In this document: in pieces, positions 1-6,281 of the stretch | Position numbering within the stretch: the first letter of the stretch is position 1 | Layout of the letters: the number at the start of each line of letters is the position of its first letter | From: DASULK01 sp036381835 | GTDB taxonomy: Bacteria; Actinomycetota; Actinomycetes; Mycobacteriales; Micromonosporaceae | Length of the DNA stretch: 17,984 nt | Assembly: GCA_036381835.1 (NCBI GenBank) | Contig: DASVCA010000227.1 | Location: 1 to 17,984, forward strand | Direction of reading: 5' to 3' | Position numbers and translations under genes: made by a program | The notes under the pieces: generated by a model | Database searches by the model: none | What the model was told of the DNA's origin: nothing | The model's input: the letters and a program-made list of their open reading frames with translations, nothing else

Positions 1-267
1 CACACCGTTACGACCGTTGGTCGCCCACGGAATGGCCTCCAACTGCTCGACGGTGATGAGCTCACCAACCTTCACCGTAGGCTTCTCACCCGCCGTGGTG
101 ATGGTGATGACCTCCCCACCCGTCTCGTCGAGCACGAAGACCTGGGTCGACCACATCAGACGGCCCGTCCCCTTCTCCGACCGCTGGTTACCGTGCTGGT
201 CCGTCTTCGGCTCCGGGTCCTTCGACACCGTGAACTGCTTGCCCTGGATGTCCACGTACAGCTTCAC
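1..267 (-). CDS. Small AICE regulatory/replication accessory protein, Pra-like, partial
   Basis: The frame is open to the window edge, so only the first 89 codons are seen. It starts at a GTG (265-267) preceded by AAGGAG with about 6 nt spacing. The protein begins MKLYVDIQGKQFTVSKDPEP and contains GRLMWSTQVFVLDETGGEVI followed by a valine-rich segment. The order (an acidic/lysine stretch, a TG..(L)W motif, a V..LD strand, then a beta-rich tail) resembles the Pra-like small proteins found near replication and transfer genes of actinomycete integrative elements, and distantly resembles the protein at the other end of this window. It is transcribed divergently from the HTH regulator at 460, as pra is from korSA. 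The exact molecular function is unknown. Confidence 0.6.
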   Translation of the reverse strand, partial: MKLYVDIQGKQFTVSKDPEPKTDQHGNQRSEKGTGRLMWSTQVFVLDETGGEVITITTAGEKPTVKVGELITVEQLEAIPWATNGRNGV

Positions 268-459
268 GAAGATCTCCTTCGTTCGGGGATCCGACAGGAT
301 CCGTTACCGATTGATCGTCGCACCGGGGTTTCCCCTGTAAAGGGGGGTTGCGATCGATGGGTTCAGACTAGGCAAGCCCTCTTGCTTTGGTCAAGCCCTC
401 ATCTGCCCTAAACTGAGCGTTGTGTCGCTCAGGCGGCCTGACCAGCGAAGGAGCCCCGC
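268..459. promoter_or_regulatory. Divergent promoter region of the left module
   Basis: This region separates two divergent starts and holds several signals. There is a small hairpin CCCCT-GTAA-AGGGG (332-345). CAAGCCCTC occurs as a direct repeat at 373-381 and 392-400, 19 bp apart. A possible plus-strand promoter is TTGGTC (387-392), a 16-nt spacer and TAAACT (409-414); the second direct repeat lies inside this spacer. A perfect inverted repeat GAGCG-TTGTGT-CGCTC (415-430) lies at the expected transcription start. Two spaced half-sites plus a palindrome at the promoter suggest repressor operators, probably for the HTH protein encoded just downstream. The function is inferred from position only. 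Confidence 0.45.
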
Positions 460-1302
460 GTGAATCCCGATGTGCACGGGTTGGCAGAGATCGAAGACCC
501 AGCCCTGCGTGCACGTAGGGCAAGTGAGCTGATCGACGAGCACCAAGCAGTGGTGAACGAGCTGTCGCGGCTACGCAGGGAAGCCCTGGAGGAGATGGTT
601 TCCCAGGGGATGACGCAGGCGCAGATAGCGTCAGTCATCGGGATGACGCGCGCCCGCGTTGGACAACTGCTGTCGTCAGGACCGCGACCCGAGCGGGCGA
701 TGCTCGGCACCGGCCCCGTGACCGTGGCCGTGGGCGGCAAGTTCGAGGCAGACAAGAAGGACCCGTACGCGGTCGTATCGGCTGAGATGCTGGCCGCCTA
801 CGAACGACTCGCCACGCTTGCCCGCATGCTTGGGTTGAAGGCGGAGTACGAGGTCGTGCCGCCGCCGGGCATGGTCGACCTGAACCGGACCAACCTGATC
901 GTGATGGGTAGCCCGCGGATCCTACCGTTCGTCGGTCAGGTACTCGCCTCGGATCCGAAGCTCGGCTTCGGTGCCGACGATGACGGGCTCTACCTGGTGA
1001 ACCGGGAAGCCGGCGAGATCCTACGATCACCGTCGGATAGCGGCGAACCGATCGACTACGCCTACATCGGACGGCTGCCACGCCCGGACGGACGCGGAAA
1101 CTTCCTATACCTTGCCGGAATCCACGCGATGGGCACCCTCGGCGCAGCTCAGTACCTTGAGGAACACTTGGACGAGCTGTACCGGACGGTGAAGAACAAG
1201 CGATTCTCGCTACTCGTCGCGTGCAGGTACGAGCCGCAGAAGCGCACGATCACGGGCGTGGAGGCGTTGACCCCGGTCTACCGGTTCGAAGGCGTGTCCT
1301 GA
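460..1302 (+). CDS. HTH regulator with C-terminal sensor-like domain (sigma-like HTH family of AICEs)
   Basis: 280 residues, GTG start with AAGGAG 6 nt upstream (448-453). Residues 1-45 are charged and helical. Residues about 51-71 form a clear helix-turn-helix of sigma-70 region 4 style (MTQAQIASVIGMTRARVGQL). From residue 84 a second domain follows, with VVPPPGMVDLNRTNLIVMGS near 138-157 and IGRLPRPDGRGNFLYLAGIH near 214-233. In the family as I know it, this domain resembles a nucleotide- or ligand-sensing fold, but I cannot assign a ligand. Such genes are often labelled sigma factor-like, but no other sigma regions are present, so a ligand-responsive repressor or activator is likelier. Its stop overlaps the next start (TGATG), so the two are translationally coupled. 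Confidence 0.7.
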   Translation: MNPDVHGLAEIEDPALRARRASELIDEHQAVVNELSRLRREALEEMVSQGMTQAQIASVIGMTRARVGQLLSSGPRPERAMLGTGPVTVAVGGKFEADKKDPYAVVSAEMLAAYERLATLARMLGLKAEYEVVPPPGMVDLNRTNLIVMGSPRILPFVGQVLASDPKLGFGADDDGLYLVNREAGEILRSPSDSGEPIDYAYIGRLPRPDGRGNFLYLAGIHAMGTLGAAQYLEEHLDELYRTVKNKRFSLLVACRYEPQKRTITGVEALTPVYRFEGVS

Positions 1303-2108
1303 TGCGTGTATCAACCGCGACCCAGGCCGGTGACCCGAAAACGCCGAACGAGGATTGGGCCTTTGCCAGCGAACGCCTCGTTGTGGTGCTCGATGGGGCG
1401 ACCGCACGTACCGACACCGGGTGCATGCATGGGGTGGCCTGGTACGCGGCCAAACTCGGGTCGGCCTTGACCGGGCTTGCCACCGACCGGGGCACCAAGC
1501 TTGGCGAGGCACTGACCTACGCGATTCGGTTCACCGCTGATGAGCACCGCTCCGAGTGCGACCTAACCCATCCCGGTACACCGTCCGCAGCGGTCGCCGT
1601 GGTACGGGTGCGAAGCGAAGCGGTGGAATACCTGGTCCTCGGCGACGTGACCATCACCATCGACACAGCTGACGGTATTCAGGTGATCACGGACAACCGA
1701 GTGAGCGCCACCGCCGCAGCCGAACGGGCCGAAGCTGACCGCTACCCCTTCGGCTCCGCCGAGAAGCAGGCGGCGCTGCTACGTATGAAGCACGCCGAAC
1801 TAGCCGCCCGCAACCAACCCGGAGGCTACTGGGTAGCCGCTGAGAACCCGGCTGTCGCCGTCCACGCCATTCAGGGCACAGTCCCACTCGACCAGGTACG
1901 GCGTATCGCCGTCCTCACCGACGGAGCAGCCCGGATCGTCGACCTGTTCGGACTCCTGGACTGGCCCGCAGTACTCGACGTCCTGGACGACGCCGGCCCC
2001 ACCGAGCTGATCCGCCGAGTCCGCGCCATCGAAGCCGCGGACCCTACCTGCATACGGTGGGCACGCAATAAGCGCAGCGATGACGCCACCGCCGTCTACC
2101 TAGCCTGA
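1302..2108 (+). CDS. PP2C-type protein phosphatase of the left module
   Basis: 268 residues when started at the ATG that overlaps the upstream TGA by one base; longer upstream starts would run into the regulator gene. The metal-binding aspartates expected of PPM/PP2C enzymes are present in order: NED (D18), VVLDGATA (D31), a late VLTDGAA and the final SDDATAV (D260, D261). This suggests an active Mn/Mg-dependent Ser/Thr phosphatase fold, although the protein is short and has no kinase partner nearby. A clear paralogue lies in the other module (15867-16694), sharing the N-terminal MRV, the NED and LDG spacing and the NQPRGYWIA/NQPGGYWVA block. Coupling to the regulator suggests it modulates that regulator or senses an element-specific signal, which is inference. 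Confidence 0.75.
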   Translation: MRVSTATQAGDPKTPNEDWAFASERLVVVLDGATARTDTGCMHGVAWYAAKLGSALTGLATDRGTKLGEALTYAIRFTADEHRSECDLTHPGTPSAAVAVVRVRSEAVEYLVLGDVTITIDTADGIQVITDNRVSATAAAERAEADRYPFGSAEKQAALLRMKHAELAARNQPGGYWVAAENPAVAVHAIQGTVPLDQVRRIAVLTDGAARIVDLFGLLDWPAVLDVLDDAGPTELIRRVRAIEAADPTCIRWARNKRSDDATAVYLA

Positions 2109-2110
2109 CG

Positions 2111-2144
2111 CCGCCGCGTTGGCGGGGCCGGCCAATGGCCGGCC
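2111..2144 (+). terminator. Double hairpin after the left PP2C gene
   Basis: Two adjacent perfect stems begin 3 nt after the stop codon: CCGCC-GCGTT-GGCGG (2111-2125) and GGCCGGCC-AAT-GGCCGGCC (2126-2144). No strong T tract follows, which is usual for actinomycete terminators. A further perfect 8-bp stem GCGGCCCG-ACAAG-CGGGCCGC lies at 2177-2197. Confidence 0.55.
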
Positions 2145-2738
2145 AAAGTAGTGAGAACTTTCTGTACATGTTCAAGGCGGCCCGACAAGCGGGCCGCACG
2201 CGCCGCCGCCAGGGCGCGCGGCCTCGCTGCGCTGCTGCTCCGCTCGGCACGCGCCAGTGCCCGGCGGCTGGCGCGCAAGCGCGGACAACCCGTACGGGCC
2301 GCCCCAACCAGAGCGCCAGGAGCAGGAAGGCCGCGCACGGTGGCCGGCGCCCCGTCCGCGCCGTCCGTGGGGTGAGACGCGGGCCGGGTGGGCGCACGCC
2401 AGCGCCGTCTGGCGTGTCGCGGCGGGTGCGGGGTTGCGGTGGCGGTGCCTCCGGCGGGGGCCTCCGGCTCCGGGATGGCCCAGGGCACGGCGCGGTGGGT
2501 GGGTGGTTGGGCGGGGGTGCCATCCCGCCCGCCGTCGACCCGGGCAAGCCGAGCAGACCGGCCCCGGCCCGTCAAGGTCGTACGTCCGCAGGGCGCTCCA
2601 CCTTGCCGGGCCGGGGCCGGCCCGCTCCCACGGTGGGCGGGTCGACGGCAGACGGGATGGCGAGATCGGAGTGATCCGATGACTTGCTGCAGAGTGCGAC
2701 ACTTGATAAGCGTCCATCTAGGAGAGGAAGTAGCAGGA
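2145..2738. other. GC-rich noncoding stretch between PP2C and cargo gene
   Basis: About 590 nt very rich in G and C with many overlapping open frames, none with a recognisable product or credible ribosome binding site, so no gene is called. It contains a perfect 8-bp stem at 2177-2197 and the conserved-loop hairpin at 2551-2627 listed separately. Composition drops sharply towards the cargo gene from about 2670. A candidate alternative start for that gene (ATG 2679, GGAG 8 nt upstream) lies in its last part. Confidence 0.6.
2551..2627 (+). repeat. Conserved-loop hairpin element, left copy
   Basis: The stem is built, from outside in, of GAGC (2551-2554) with GCTC (2624-2627), a perfect 14-bp pairing of 2558-2571 with 2607-2620, one T/C mismatch, and CAAGGT (2573-2578) with ACCTTG (2600-2605). 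This closes a 21-nt apical loop (2579-2599) containing CGTACGTCCG and GGGCGCTCC. The 33-nt top (2573-2605) recurs with one base difference at 15154-15186 in inverse orientation, while the lower stems differ but still pair. It lies on the same strand as the PP2C gene and 112 nt before the cargo start. It may be a structured RNA or a single-stranded DNA recognition site. Confidence 0.7.
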
Positions 2739-4454
2739 GTGGCTTCGACCCACGGAACCGGCAGTAGTGAAAGTGCCGCCGGGGGTGCAGATGGAAAAAT
2801 TGATATCAGTGAGATCTCGCGCTACGTCAGCGAGGCGTTCGATGCGGTGCCGGAGATAGGCAAAGGGCATCGATGGTACGACTACCCGTATAAGGCGTTA
2901 AGTCGGGTCCTGCAAAGCCGACTAGGGAAATCTCTGCCGCGTCGAGTCAGGGAGATTTTTAATTATGCATGTAACTACCTCATCCCATGGAACGAATTCG
3001 ACAGGTACCGGGCTTGGAGCAGGGATGACCCGAATCACAACCTTGTGGTACCTAAAGACGAGCATGTCCGCATACCGAGAATTTGGGCAGTAGAGTTCTT
3101 CCCGCCTAGCGAACTGGACAATCTCAAAAAGGCCATTGCAAGAAACGGCTGGGACAGCAAGCGGATTCGATACGGGATCTACGAGCCAAACGCGGATTTG
3201 TTAGATCGGTTTCGTAAAGAGGCAGGCTGGGCGCGGTGGCCTTTAGGCGCAGTGTTTAATGATACCGCTACGGTATTCATTCCTAATGCGCAAAGAAGGA
3301 AGCTTCCGAAAGCTCTAGACTCAGTCGAGCTGACTGCCTACCAAGTGGGACCCAGTCTTACGGCGGTGGTGGCAAGCTTCCGACTGAGCCGTGCCGGACA
3401 AGAATCTGTCGATCAAGTTTGGCATTCTGTCCATGAGCCGAAGCTGTACTTTCGTCGAGGTGGAAGGCCGGGTGTCCGGGACCGCCTCTGGAATGCTTTT
3501 CATGAGACTCAAACCGCTCGGCGACTCCTTCACGAAGCGGTTCGGGAGTGGATGACCGAACAATGCCCTGGATTCTTTGCTAACGCCAAAGCAAGTCAGC
3601 CTCTCGTAGACTTAGTCCTTCTTGAACGACACGATCCAACTCTCGGCGGCCGAACCGACAGAGATCTACGCAACGCGCTCCGCGCCATTGGGATTAAAGA
3701 AGATTCGGAGCCGTTGGTGTCAGAGGACTTGCCTGGGCTGCTGATGGAATTTGTCGATGAGTCGATGTGCCCCGCTCTAAATGGGCGTTACACAAAAACC
3801 CTTTGGGGGCAGGTAGGCCGGACCGTCAACGGCATCGGTGACATGCTTTCGACGTACGGGGGTTCATTCGACCAAGTTTCCGCGATTGGGCACTTTGTTG
3901 ATCGCCGAATTGGTGGCTTCCTTGTCAATCTCGCCATTGTAGATTTCTTACAGTTGAAGCGAGCTCAGCATGCGGTGTTGCGTGACCAGGCGAGGGCGCG
4001 CCACGGTCGGTTCAACCGACGCGACCTACAACACCTTCGGGACAGCTTTCTAACAACGAGTCTTGATATTAATAGCATTGCTCGTGATGTCTCGAAGGTT
4101 CGACAGGGTCGCTACTTCGACTGGGGTGACGCGGTCTTTTTCAGGAAGCCGGTTGCGTGGTTAGAACAGTCATACGTCGAGTCAGGATCAACTCCGCGTG
4201 CCCCCATTAACGTGAATGAACAGTTGCAAGAGTTGCAAGAGTTGCAAGTTAAGGAGCTAGTCGAGTTCGATGCTGACTATCGCAGCATTCTTTCCACGGT
4301 GGCATCGATAGGGTCCTCTATTGATGCCTTCAAGGTGCAGCGAATCGCTATCTGGGTGGCTTTCTTGTCGCTTCTTGTTGCCCTGCTTAGTCTTTTCGTC
4401 ACCGTTGCTGGACCCGATGAAATGCAGTCGTTGTGGCGGCTCATTTTGTCTTGA
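2739..4454 (+). CDS. Unrecognised cargo protein with C-terminal membrane anchor
   Basis: 571 residues from GTG 2739, chosen because AGGAGAGGAAG lies just upstream; ATG 2679 (591 residues) is possible. I recognise no family with certainty. The N-terminal part has motifs such as GHRWYDYPYK and VREIFNYACNYLIPWNEFDR. The last third is long and helical (LRDSFLTTSLDINSIARDVS, then a glutamine/leucine coil with a short repeat), ending in one strong membrane segment (about residues 536-558, IAIWVAFLSLLVALLSLFVT) and a 13-residue tail. The helix-then-membrane layout recalls CorA-like proteins but lacks their second membrane span and GMN motif. GC is about 53% in the stretch I counted, far below neighbouring genes, so it was probably acquired. 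Its place next to the attachment site is typical of cargo such as defence genes, which is inference. Confidence 0.65.
   Translation: MASTHGTGSSESAAGGADGKIDISEISRYVSEAFDAVPEIGKGHRWYDYPYKALSRVLQSRLGKSLPRRVREIFNYACNYLIPWNEFDRYRAWSRDDPNHNLVVPKDEHVRIPRIWAVEFFPPSELDNLKKAIARNGWDSKRIRYGIYEPNADLLDRFRKEAGWARWPLGAVFNDTATVFIPNAQRRKLPKALDSVELTAYQVGPSLTAVVASFRLSRAGQESVDQVWHSVHEPKLYFRRGGRPGVRDRLWNAFHETQTARRLLHEAVREWMTEQCPGFFANAKASQPLVDLVLLERHDPTLGGRTDRDLRNALRAIGIKEDSEPLVSEDLPGLLMEFVDESMCPALNGRYTKTLWGQVGRTVNGIGDMLSTYGGSFDQVSAIGHFVDRRIGGFLVNLAIVDFLQLKRAQHAVLRDQARARHGRFNRRDLQHLRDSFLTTSLDINSIARDVSKVRQGRYFDWGDAVFFRKPVAWLEQSYVESGSTPRAPINVNEQLQELQELQVKELVEFDADYRSILSTVASIGSSIDAFKVQRIAIWVAFLSLLVALLSLFVTVAGPDEMQSLWRLILS
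4222..4248 (+). repeat. In-frame triple 9-bp repeat inside the cargo gene
   Basis: The unit AGTTGCAAG occurs three times in tandem. It encodes the glutamine/leucine/glutamate repeat of a predicted coiled coil just before the membrane anchor. Copy-number change would alter coil length without shifting the frame. Confidence 0.85.
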
Positions 4455-4710
4455 CTGGTACGAACTGCTTCGTAGACCGACAGCAGCCGGACCAGCAGGG
4501 ACGTACCGGGACTGTTTCCGCAGGTCAGTGAAGGGGGTGATGAGGTCAGCAGAGGAAGATCGTTCGTTCACACCGGAGAGGTCACCAGTAGCCTGCTGAC
4601 ATCCACGGCTGACATCAACCGGGCTGGCGAGGCGCGGACCATCGTGGACAGACGCCGAGGCTGCTCCGGATGTACAAGACGTCAACGGATGCTCCGCTTC
4701 ATGCCGGACC
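4455..4710. other. Noncoding stretch between cargo gene and attachment site
   Basis: No credible gene was found. Open frames here either run across the tRNA fragment or antisense into the cargo gene and show no ribosome binding site or known motif. No integrase is present at this end, as expected for the end distal to the intact tRNA. No clear terminator was seen for the cargo gene. Confidence 0.5.
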
Positions 4711-4757
4711 CGCCTTACAAGCGAGGGGTCGCAGGTTCGAAACCTGCCGCGCCCACC
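4711..4757 (+). other. Attachment site: 3' half of tRNA-Val (anticodon TAC)
   Basis: The sequence reads as a tRNA from the anticodon arm onward: loop CTTACAA (4714-4720) with anticodon TAC, stem GCGAG (4721-4725), variable loop, T arm GCAGG-TTCGAAA-CCTGC (4731-4747), and 3' acceptor strand CGCGCCC (4748-4754) plus A. No D arm or 5' acceptor strand precedes it. The anticodon stem mispairs at 4710 (C opposite A4724), so tRNA identity appears to start at about 4711. No 3' CCA is encoded. This is the signature of an att site duplicated by integration into a tRNA gene. The intact tRNA-Val should lie at the other end of the element, to the left. Confidence 0.8.
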
Positions 4758-4860
4758 CTTAGACCGACTATACGGCTGCGGGCTCTGCTCGACTCCTGTG
4801 GAGCAATGGCCGGACCTGGAGTGTGGGCCGAAGAGCATCCTAACGGATGCGTGATTCTGA

Positions 4861-5070
4861 ATGTCTCTATCGAGAATATGGCCAGAGATGGGCAATACCA
4901 CCAGATTTGGTGCATATCTTTTTATTCTAGGATGCATCATTGCCAGTTGCGTCGCGTTAGGACACAGCCTTTGGCTCGCGCTCATGGTGCTGTCTGGCCT
5001 GGTGGTGCTGCTCGCGCTCGTGCTCTTGCACGCGGGGTTGAGCAATGACATCCGACGCGACGGAGAATGA
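4861..5070 (+). CDS. Doubtful small membrane protein
   Basis: 69 residues with two predicted membrane segments (about 17-35, TRFGAYLFILGCIIASCVAL, and 40-60, rich in L/V). Against it: no Shine-Dalgarno sequence precedes the ATG, and an internal ATG at 4888 is no better. A perfect hairpin GCATCC-TAAC-GGATGC (4835-4850) sits just upstream. The first half is distinctly AT-richer than the chromosome, suggesting acquired DNA beyond the att site. No family is recognised. Confidence 0.35.
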   Translation: MSLSRIWPEMGNTTRFGAYLFILGCIIASCVALGHSLWLALMVLSGLVVLLALVLLHAGLSNDIRRDGE

Positions 5071-5156
5071 TGCGAACCGCCACAGGGAGTCTTCGTGACG
5101 GGCGGTACGTCGTGGCGTAAGCGCCGAAACTCGGCGGAAAACAGCGGTTATCGATA

Positions 5157-5170
5157 GGCCACCGGTGGCC
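5157..5170 (-). terminator. Palindrome downstream of the membrane-anchored protein gene
   Basis: A perfect 14-bp palindrome (GGCCACCGGTGGCC) lies 29 nt beyond the stop of the minus-strand gene at 5199. It has no T tract. It could be a terminator or a protein site. Confidence 0.35.
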
Positions 5171-5198
5171 GGCGATCAGCCCACATCCGCGGCAGCGG

Positions 5199-5900
5199 TC
5201 AGCACTCCCCGCCGGTGTGCCAGTTGAGCTTGCCGGAGCCGAACGGCACTTGCCCTGGCTTGAGGGTCTGCGGAATGGCCCAGTTACCGGTCGCCACGTA
5301 CCAGGATTGCCCGCACTCGCCGGGCAGCGCCAGTTGCATCGTCCAGGTCGGCGACGACCAGTCGAGGTAGCGTACGTCAGACCCGTACAGCGTTGAGCCG
5401 CCGTCGTCGGTCCGGCGGTAGGTGGCCCAGAAGACCCGGATGCGCTCCCCAGGACAGAGCGGGTTCGCCAGATCCTTATCCGTTCGGGCTGCGACCTTCA
5501 CCCGCCCATACGTGAAGACGTCGATCACATCCACTACTCCCGCCGGCGTGCAGTGCGGCGTGGGGGAGGCGGCCTTCGTAGCGGGCCGCCGGGTGGGCGT
5601 GCTCGTGGTCCGGGCCGGTGCCGGTCGCTGGCTGCGGGACGTCGTTGGGGAGGGGGTCGGACTGGCCGATAGGACCGGTTCGGGTGTCGGGGTATACGCG
5701 GCATCTGTTGCGGTGCCCGAAGATGAAGCCGCGGGTTCGGTGGGGGGCTGGGTGATCACCGCCGCGTGCTCCGCCCCGGACCGGAACGCCGTGATACCGA
5801 CGGTCACCAGAAGGACCGCCCCGAAGGCGGTCGCGGGAAGCAGCCATCGCCGTCGGGAACCGTCGGCGGAGTTCGTTACGGCGATTTGCTGATCGGGCAT
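5199..5900 (-). CDS. Membrane-anchored extracytoplasmic protein of unknown function
   Basis: 233 residues: a short cytoplasmic N-terminus with a basic RRRW block, one membrane segment at about 19-39 (WLLPATAFGAVLLVTVGITA), a Pro/Ser/Thr-rich linker at about 51-115, and a globular C-terminal domain with four cysteines (117, 149, 196, 233) that could form two disulfides outside the cell. There is no lipobox cysteine, so it is a signal-anchor protein rather than a lipoprotein. Proteins of this build are common in actinomycetes, sometimes near kinase genes, but no kinase is here. The start is ATG with only a weak GGA upstream. Codon use is actinomycete-like, so the frame is convincing. Confidence 0.8.
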   Translation of the reverse strand: MPDQQIAVTNSADGSRRRWLLPATAFGAVLLVTVGITAFRSGAEHAAVITQPPTEPAASSSGTATDAAYTPTPEPVLSASPTPSPTTSRSQRPAPARTTSTPTRRPATKAASPTPHCTPAGVVDVIDVFTYGRVKVAARTDKDLANPLCPGERIRVFWATYRRTDDGGSTLYGSDVRYLDWSSPTWTMQLALPGECGQSWYVATGNWAIPQTLKPGQVPFGSGKLNWHTGGEC

Positions 5901-5942
5901 GGTGTTCCAATGCGGACGCAGACGCTGGACGGGTCGGCACGG

Positions 5943-5948
5943 ATCCTA
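5943..5948 (-). promoter_or_regulatory. Candidate -10 box for the gene at 5900
   Basis: On the minus strand TAGGAT lies about 43 nt upstream of the ATG, a good actinomycete -10 hexamer. No convincing -35 was found at 16-18 nt. Confidence 0.35.
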
Positions 5949-6033
5949 CTGCCGGGGCGGCAAGCTGTGCAGCGCATCAACCTGCTCGGCATCCCGGTGT
6001 GCCGCCCACTGCGCCGTGGTAGCGGGAAACACC

Positions 6034-6281
6034 TCACGTTGCCCAGATCTTCTCGCCGTCAACGGCCGCGTGCAGACGCGCAGCCTGGTCGGAGGTCAGC
6101 GAGGCGTCCCGGATCAGGCGGGCCAGCGAAGCGGGCAGCTCGAAGGCGGCGATGGTTGGGGCAGGTCGTCGTGCCGGCTCACGTCATTCCCTTCGTGCCA
6201 GGTCAGCGCATCCGCCAGGCACTCCCGCAGGTAGGTGTCACGGTCGTACAGTTCGGCCTCACGGGCCACGCGGGTTTCGGG
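6034..6281 (-). pseudogene. Frameshifted remnant of a conserved gene
   Basis: Two minus-strand frames together read as one protein tail. The upstream frame gives VAREAELYDRDTYLRECLAD followed by ALTWHEGNDVSRHDDLPQ. Near 6154 the sense continues in the other frame as TIAAFELPASLARLIRDAS and ends DGEKIWAT at the stop (6034-6036). Each frame alone is interrupted (a stop lies at 6184-6186 in one, early termination in the other). A single-base frameshift explains this. The N-terminal part is missing because the DedA stop codon (6282-6284) adjoins it directly. The family is not recognised. The remaining 5901-6033 holds only the promoter of the 5199 gene. Confidence 0.5.

Larger units (their letters stand above)
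1..4757. mobile_element. Right end of a pSAM2-like integrative element (AICE)
   Basis: Inferred as the distal part of an integrated element. Seen: a Pra-like small protein gene, an HTH regulator plus PP2C phosphatase pair, a lower-GC cargo gene, and at 4711-4757 a tRNA-Val fragment that keeps only the sequence from the anticodon stem to the 3' end. Integration into the 3' part of a tRNA gene leaves exactly such a fragment at the far end of an element. The intact tRNA-Val and the integrase and replication genes would then lie to the left, outside the window. The left boundary is not visible. Confidence 0.65.

Noticed and set aside
2545..2640. CRISPR or phage-type repeat array around the left hairpin
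   Set aside because: Only one copy is present locally and there are no regular spacers.
2135..2717. Several long GC-rich open frames on both strands
   Set aside because: Composition-driven lack of stops; low-complexity Arg/Pro/Ala products; the segment is full of inverted repeats.
4644..5048. Open frames on both strands through the tRNA fragment
   Set aside because: They translate the tRNA-Val 3' half (for example RFRTCDPSLVRR on the minus strand), a well-known annotation artefact.
5095..5157. GTG-started 20-codon frame with GGGAG upstream
   Set aside because: Too short to support, no motif, and it sits in a decaying intergenic zone; it may be a truncated gene start.
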